Part shown: positions 58,471-64,000 of the stretch, piece by piece
How the letters are laid out: each line of letters begins with the position of its first letter
Numbering within the stretch: position 1 is the stretch's first letter
From: Rhea pennata
Taxonomy: Eukaryota > Chordata > Aves > Rheiformes > Rheidae
Reading direction: 5' to 3'
Length of the DNA stretch: 64,000 nt
Assembly: GCF_028389875.1 (NCBI RefSeq)
Contig: NC_084672.1
Location: forward strand, 11,151,958 to 11,215,957
The notes under the pieces: model-generated
What the model saw: the letters and a program-made list of their open reading frames with translations, nothing else
Databases searched by the model: none
Told to the model about the DNA's origin: nothing
Position numbers and translations under genes: made by a program

Positions 58471-59564
58471 ATTTCTTGGTTTCCCATCTTCTGGCACTGT
58501 CATTCAGATGACATAAAAGTGAAGTTACAAAGCTCCTTAAAAAAATACATTCTGCTGTCCATGTCGGGATGTAATTATTCACCAAGTCACGTTCCAAAAG
58601 GCACTTTGATGAATGTACCAGAGGGCATGTGAGAGAAATCCTTTCCCCCAGTATTTATGAGGGGAAACTATGATGGGGTAAGTGTCATGAATCTGGCACT
58701 AAATTTATTGTGCCTGTCAACTCTCAAAATATTTCTCACCCAATAAATTTCTGAGGCTTTAGGTGACACATTTTAAATATTTCTCCAGAAAAGAAATGTC
58801 TGCTACAGGTTTTCTATCCTAGGCATTATGGCTTTATAACTTTAGAGATGAGTTTGTCACCTGGTCGTGTTAAGAGGCATTTTATAGATTAGTATATCAA
58901 ATGTAGATGAGAAGTCATTAGTTCTATTGTAAGGAACAATGTCTCTATCAAACAGATAAAAGAATGGGAACAACAAAGTGAATGAAGACTGTACATCTCC
59001 CATCCTACAAGACCATAGATAATTATGTTTACTGCATGGTAGTGGAAAGTACTAAATTTTGATGCATGTTCCTCAACTTCTAAAGTCTCTTACAGGCCAA
59101 AACCAAAAATTCAAAGAAGAGTGAAGTTGCAAAGTCAAGTAGCCAAAAGTTGGGAAATATTTGGATTAAGGTTGCTAGTGCAACTTTAAGTCTGCTGTCT
59201 TTTGGGGAGGCTTGTGATATAATCGTTATTAATCTCTTTTACAATCTTTAATATTCTCTTTATGGGTTTGTTTTTCTTCCCCCATAGCAAAGCTTGGGCT
59301 GGTCATTACTCGGAGACTCTAATAGGTCCTGGAGAAGACTGATACCCTTGAATGCATTGTCCAGGCTTTGATTTGAGCCCACGTTAACTGGCAGCATAGG
59401 AGTAGTCCATTAGGCTTTATATGCAGAAGTTACCAACAGAGAATGAGATGTATTTAGCCAGTGAATTTTATTAGATAGTGTGGGTTTCCTTGATGTATTA
59501 CAAGGTAGTCTCACGACTTTGTGCTCTTACAGTTGTGGCTGCTTTTTCCTCTGTTTCCTAATCC

Positions 59565-59620
59565 CTTTCTGCTTTTCTCATGTCCTTTCCAGCTTTTATC
59601 TCCCTTCCAGCTTTTCCCTG
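59565..59620. repeat. 18-bp pyrimidine-rich minisatellite
   Basis: TTCCAGCTTTT recurs at 59587-59597 and 59605-59615 with an 18-bp period, with a more diverged third unit upstream. On the minus strand it gives a repeated Lys-Ser-Trp-Lys-Gly peptide, which I regard as a by-product. Confidence 0.6.
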
Positions 59621-61890
59621 TTCTCTCCCTGCGTTCCAGTCTGGCCTCTTGACTCTGCTGTACTGTCTGGATGCTAGTGGGGAAACAGCCCACAGTTTCT
59701 CCCTCTCGTGAGCATTGCTTCCCAGTAATCTCTAGTCATGAGCTGAATTAAATTCACCTTAGCCTAGAGCATGTTTAGTCCAGACAGAACATCTGAGACT
59801 TGTTTATCTCTATTGCCTGTGTACAAATGCTTTTCAGACTCTTGCAGCTTGGCTATGTTTACACGGATTTTCATAGGATAATGAAAGGCACCTGTCAGTT
59901 TAATAGTTTTAGATTTACTTCTTCTACTTTCATTCTCAGAAATGACTGGAACCTATTTATTTCTACAGAAAAATTAATTTTTAGGCACACAGTCATCATG
60001 GAAATTTTCAATTCTTATGGTTAAAATTTGACAAATATATAAGCAACTGAAAACAAAGGTATGAACTGGAAATTGTTAAACAGCATTAACTGTAGGCATC
60101 TTTTGGCTGTGGTGCCTAGGACACATAGTGTTAGCTGAAACTGCTGATAGCAGCGCATACTCGCTAATACCGTTTGCATCCCATACAAATCTTCCCAGGT
60201 AATAAAGGAAAGCTCCCAACCACACGGGAAGTTAATTTTAACTGAAGTGCTACAATCTTTTCTGCCTCCAGGATATGCGCTCACACCTCTGCAACATGCA
60301 AAGCAATCACCTTAAAGATTGTCTAATTTAATATGTTAAGGAGATTGCTCTAGTGTAAAACATAAGAAGATTCATGAAACCAAGTATATATATAACTTGC
60401 TCCAGCTATGATACTCACACCCTTCTCCCTCCTAAGCTTATTACAGAGAAGGTTTGAGATCCCCTGGTGAGCTTCTTATCTCCGCTAATTAAGACTATCC
60501 TAATGGGCATGGTAAGTGCCTTTCTGCTCATGTTGAGGTGGACATATAACATCACGGACTCTTTCTGCCTGACGTGAGGTAGTGCTGTAATTGCAGGCAG
60601 TGCTCTCAGACATGTCTTGCACAGGGGAATGGTTCAGTTGTGACTCAGAACAATTTCCTAGTAAAATATTTAACAGACAAGCACTAACTTATTGTGGACA
60701 TAAGCAAAATACGAATCATCCTAATCATCTCTGACACATTTTTCTGTACAGGAAAAGGAAATGCAGAAGGAAAGACAATTATATCAGCTACAGATAGATA
60801 CGTTATTTAAAAATAACTACTTCTTTGTAAAATTAGTATTGCAAGTATCTTCTTAACTTAAGGTTGATTATTCAAGTGGTTGTGCTCTGGTGTGTGTATA
60901 GCTCAATCTCAGAAGGATTTTAAGTGGGGAGGGCAAAAATTGTAAGGCAGCCCGTGATAGAATTTCAGAGGCAAATGTAATAAATTGTGTGACTTGTATA
61001 TGTGGAATATAGACACATCTCACGAAATAGCAAGTGCAAGATGGCAGGATAAATAGGGTTCACATATAAGAGTCCACTTACAAATGTCCAACTTGTATGT
61101 GCAAAAATGTGATCATCAAATATTTCATGCAAAACTTCTGTATGTTTAAAATTTTATTCATGATTTTGGAAGGTGCTTTTGAAATCAGGCCTTTTATGCC
61201 CACATGCTCTTTTCTTACGGATTGAGCTACACTCCGTTGAATCAATTGAATTCTTTTGCTTTGAAAATTTTCAACGAGGTGTGTTGCCATATTTTCTGCT
61301 CATATTAAAGGCACGGGTGGAAGAGAGGAAATCATCAGGACCGGCCTAAAGCTTCTCAGTAGCTTAAGAATACTATTTCCTGAGAATTCTTGGGAAAGCA
61401 AAATGCAGTAGTGTGGTGGTGGCTTCAAAACAGTTACCTCAGATACCATCTGTCCAGTGTGACTCACAGCTTCGTTTCTGACCACACTCCAGGCCCTGCC
61501 ACCTCTCTGCATGGTCCCGTTGGGCTTCTGCCTTGACTCCCTTCCCCTGCTAGTGCTCATCTATACCACCCTGCCTAGAAATACAACACCTCCCACTGAT
61601 GGGAGGAGAAATGAGGGGGAAGTTGGTGGCATTCCTTTGGACAGTGTAGGTGGATATTAGCTGGGAAAGCCATGCTCCATCGCTGCCCCGGGTCTCCCTT
61701 GCTCACTGATGTGGGTTTGCTTCTGGGAGCAGCTGAGGTGTCTACGCCTAAAGCAGGCCCAGCTGCAACTTGTGTAGCCTTCGGACCTGGCTCGTTATAG
61801 AGCCCATGTATTAGCAAGCCCTGCACCACCACCACCAAACTTACAATCTGAAAGTGCTCCTAAACTGTTTGGAAGAAACACTCTTCACTT

Positions 61891-61909
61891 CCCCCCCCCC
61901 CTTTTTTTT
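61891..61909. repeat. C11-T8 homopolymer pair
   Basis: Eleven C are followed by eight T. The motif is slippage-prone. Confidence 0.9.
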
Positions 61910-63940
61910 CTGTGTATAAGTTAAATCCTTTTAGTAATAGCAGAAGAGAAGGAAATAGAATATATGTGACAGCAGAACTGACTCTAAGCAGAAGGTGTCA
62001 GGGTTTGTATGCTGGTATAGGTGGCTGACAGCACTATGCACATTAAAGAACTGTTTCTGCTAAGGTGGTTTTTTGTGTTGTTAGTATGTGTGAAGTATTT
62101 ATTTCCTTTTTCATTTGTCAGCAGGAAAATTTGCTGCTTCTTATCCTTTCCCAGGAGCTTAACTATGGCTTGTCAGAGGAATTGTTCACGAAGTGCGTTT
62201 AAGAATTGCCTTAAACTCTCGAACTCCTGAACTGTGTCTTAAACTCTCAAGATCTGGGCAAAGCTGATCAGAATTCTTAACTTGGCAGCTTATTTACCCA
62301 TTGCTGCCTAGACACAAGAGAAAAACAGAGCTGCAACCTTGCATCGTGTTCATGGGGCAAGTTTCCTCTGGAGCTCTAATAACTATCTTCGCTAAAGCGT
62401 AGAACCCTAGTTCATTCACTGCATCCTCCACTGGCACCACTGCGGGAACACTAGTAAAAATGTGGGTGTTTTGAGATGTTTTAGTGTTTAGGATCTAGTC
62501 AGTTCAAATTTTTCTATTTTGACATTAGCAATACATGTTTGCATGTATGTGTGTATAATCTGTAGAGTTTCCTTTGGAGAGAAATTGGAATACATCCTCC
62601 TCTTTCCTGATGTAAGGTCACCCAGTACGTTACTAGAAAGCTGTATTAATACCTGTACATGGAAAGCAAACACTTTCCACAGAAAAGCTCCACCTCCCTG
62701 CTAAGTATTGCCGAGGTAAGACCGGTTTGGAGAGGTAATAGAGGTATGAGAGGTAATAAACAACAAATAAAATTATCCTGAACAGATTCAAAACAGTGAC
62801 CGCAAGCCCTACGCTGGGAGATTTGTATCAAATTTTTCTTAAGGGAATTTGAACTGAAACAAGGTATCTATTTAACAGGACGCAAAACCCTGCGTGCCGT
62901 GAAAGTGAAAGCGAGCGGGCTGCCGCATGCCTGTGGCGAAGGTGTCGGGCGAGGGGCAGCTCAGGCGCTGCTCTGGGTAGCTCAGGGGCACGTAACCACG
63001 CGTTGCCCAGCGCGCGCCGAATTTGTACTCCGCTGGTGGACGGGTGGTTCGGTTTTTCCCCCCAGCTACTCTGATGTCGGTGGCTGAACAGACGCTTCCC
63101 CTCGCGCAGACGGCACCAACGCGCGGCCCAGCGCCGGCCTCCAGCAGCCGCCGGCGGCCCGGGGCCACGGCCTCAGCGCCGGCCGCGCGAAGGCAGCCGC
63201 TGCCGCAGGCCTCCCGGCCTCCCCGCCGCCTCCTTTGCCCCTCCGGGCACTGCTACGGCACACGGCTGGTTTCGGGGCGCCGCAGGCGACACCTGCGAGC
63301 TAGAAGCGGCGGCACTGCGGCCCCGGCTGCCGAGCCGCCCGCGCCGAGGCCTCCCCTCGCGGGCGGCCACCACGGTCCCCGGTGCAGGCCGCGGCCCCGC
63401 GGGCGGGCAGGCCCCGGCGGCGAGCCCGCCCGCCCGGCGCTGGGCCTCTGTGGCGCGGCCTCCGGGGCCGGGGGGAGGCGCGGCGGGGCCTGCGGGGCCC
63501 GGCCCGCTGCGGCCCCTCGCCTCCATGTCGGGCGCGCTGAAGCACCACGTCGCGCTTCGGCGGGGAAGGCAGGGCCGCGAGCCGCGCTCTGCTCTCCTGT
63601 TTTCACAGAAAGCGATCTGTGTACCTAGAAAATAACAGGAAGGGAGCGCGCGGGAGGGGGCAGGCGCGCGCGGGGAGCGGGGGGGGGCGGAGAGGATGCT
63701 GTTTTCGGTCGCTGCCCGAGGAGTAATTCGGAGGAGACGGCTCCATCTTCGCGGGGCCGCGGCGGCGCGGCGGGGATGGAGCGGGCGGCGCAGGCAGCTC
63801 GCACGGGGGGGCCGCGGGCAGCGCCGCGCCCGCCCGCCCGCGGGTGAGGGCTCCCCGGCCGCCCCCGCCCGCCCGGCAGCCGGCTCCCTGGTAGCGGGGG
63901 CTGCTGGGGTTGTGTCCGAGGCCTCCCCCTCCCGCGCGTT

Positions 63941-63970
63941 CACACTCGCTCACACTCGCTCACACTCACG
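63941..63970. repeat. CACACTCGCT decamer tandem repeat
   Basis: There are two exact decamers and a third partial copy (CACACTCACG), directly before the CCG-rich end of the window. It is probably in the 5' flank or leader of the neighbouring gene. Confidence 0.85.
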
Positions 63971-63988
63971 CACACCCCGTCTCTCCTC

Positions 63989-64000
63989 CCGCCGCCGCCG
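63989..64000. repeat. (CCG)n trinucleotide run cut by window end
   Basis: At least three to four CCG units reach base 64000. Such runs are common in 5' leaders of CpG-island genes, and its full length is unknown. Confidence 0.7.

Larger units (their letters stand above)
38786..62890. other. Intergenic DNA between BNC1 and the next CpG island
   Basis: No coding exon can be supported in these 24 kb. ORFs such as the 161-codon one at 57249-57734 show no domain and no splice context. Contents listed separately are an orphan CpG segment, homopolymers, a tRNA-derived SINE, MIR-like relics, small duplications and candidate binding sites. The intervening stretches (38.9-42.4, 45.0-49.4, 50.7-53.9, 55.4-57.9 and 60-62.8 kb) show nothing else I can name. 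Confidence 0.7.
62900..64000 (+). promoter_or_regulatory. Strong CpG island at window edge, probable HDGFL3 promoter (partial)
   Basis: GC and CpG content rise sharply from about 62900 and stay extreme to the end. It contains G-runs able to form quadruplexes (63465-63505), GC boxes, a CACACTCGCT repeat (63941-63970) and a CCG repeat at the edge. In conserved gene order HDGFL3 lies downstream of BNC1 on the same strand, so a + strand start near the edge is expected. The HDGFL3 start and its PWWP domain are not in the window. Long ORFs on both strands here are composition artefacts. Confidence 0.55.

Noticed and set aside
59511..59693. Lys-Ser-Trp-Lys-Gly repeat peptide on the minus strand as a small gene
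   Set aside because: It is explained by an 18-bp pyrimidine minisatellite and has no other coding evidence.
63525..63635. ATG in the edge CpG island as the start of HDGFL3
   Set aside because: The encoded Met-Ser-Gly-Ala-Leu-Lys-His does not match the HDGFL3 N-terminus or a PWWP domain.
63023..63943. ORFs of 201 and 256 codons on opposite strands in the edge CpG island
   Set aside because: They overlap each other antisense in a very GC-rich block and are dominated by Ala, Arg, Pro and Gly. They are composition artefacts.

Overview
The window is vertebrate nuclear DNA, almost certainly from a bird. It holds one complete protein-coding gene in spliced form, long AT-rich noncoding stretches, isolated CpG islands and few interspersed repeats. 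The repeats point to birds: a truncated CR1 LINE 3' end at about 14.99-15.19 kb, and at about 50.29-50.45 kb a SINE with a tRNA-Ile-like head and a CR1-like tail. That SINE architecture matches the family first described from zebra finch (TguSINE1), so a passerine or parrot-like bird is plausible but not proven. A few decayed MIR-like SINE remnants are also visible.

The gene is basonuclin 1 (BNC1), on the + strand, rebuilt here as five coding exons: 17496-17504, 30154-30256, 30405-30640, 31890-33814 and 35886-36561. All junctions are GT-AG with matching phases, and the exons add up to 2949 nt (982 residues plus stop). The protein has the Cys-rich basonuclin N-terminus, three separated pairs of C2H2 zinc fingers and a Ser-flanked basic nuclear localisation signal. 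The first coding exon supplies only three codons (Met-Ser-Glu). It sits 12.6 kb upstream of exon 2, just 3' of a strong CpG island that is the likely promoter. A 13-codon upstream ORF ends two bases before the start codon.

Layout: 1-16990 is upstream noncoding DNA with two small CpG clusters, a MIR-like relic, the CR1 fragment and microsatellites. 16990-17504 is the BNC1 promoter and exon 1. 17505-30153 is intron 1, which holds an intronic CpG islet next to a 36-bp alternating purine-pyrimidine tract and a consensus splice donor. 30154-36561 holds exons 2-5, and 36562 to about 38.8 kb is the 3' UTR. From about 38.8 to 62.9 kb is intergenic DNA with an orphan CpG-rich segment (42.45-43.48 kb), the tRNA-derived SINE and possible regulatory motifs. 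62.9-64.0 kb is a strong CpG island cut by the window edge. In the conserved amniote gene order the next gene downstream of BNC1 on the same strand is HDGFL3, so this island is probably its promoter, but no HDGFL3 coding sequence is visible.

I found no evidence for an unknown multi-gene system. The points of interest are regulatory: the three-codon start exon with its uORF, the possible alternative promoter in intron 1, the orphan CpG segment, and a SOX/homeodomain-like motif cluster near 55.1 kb.
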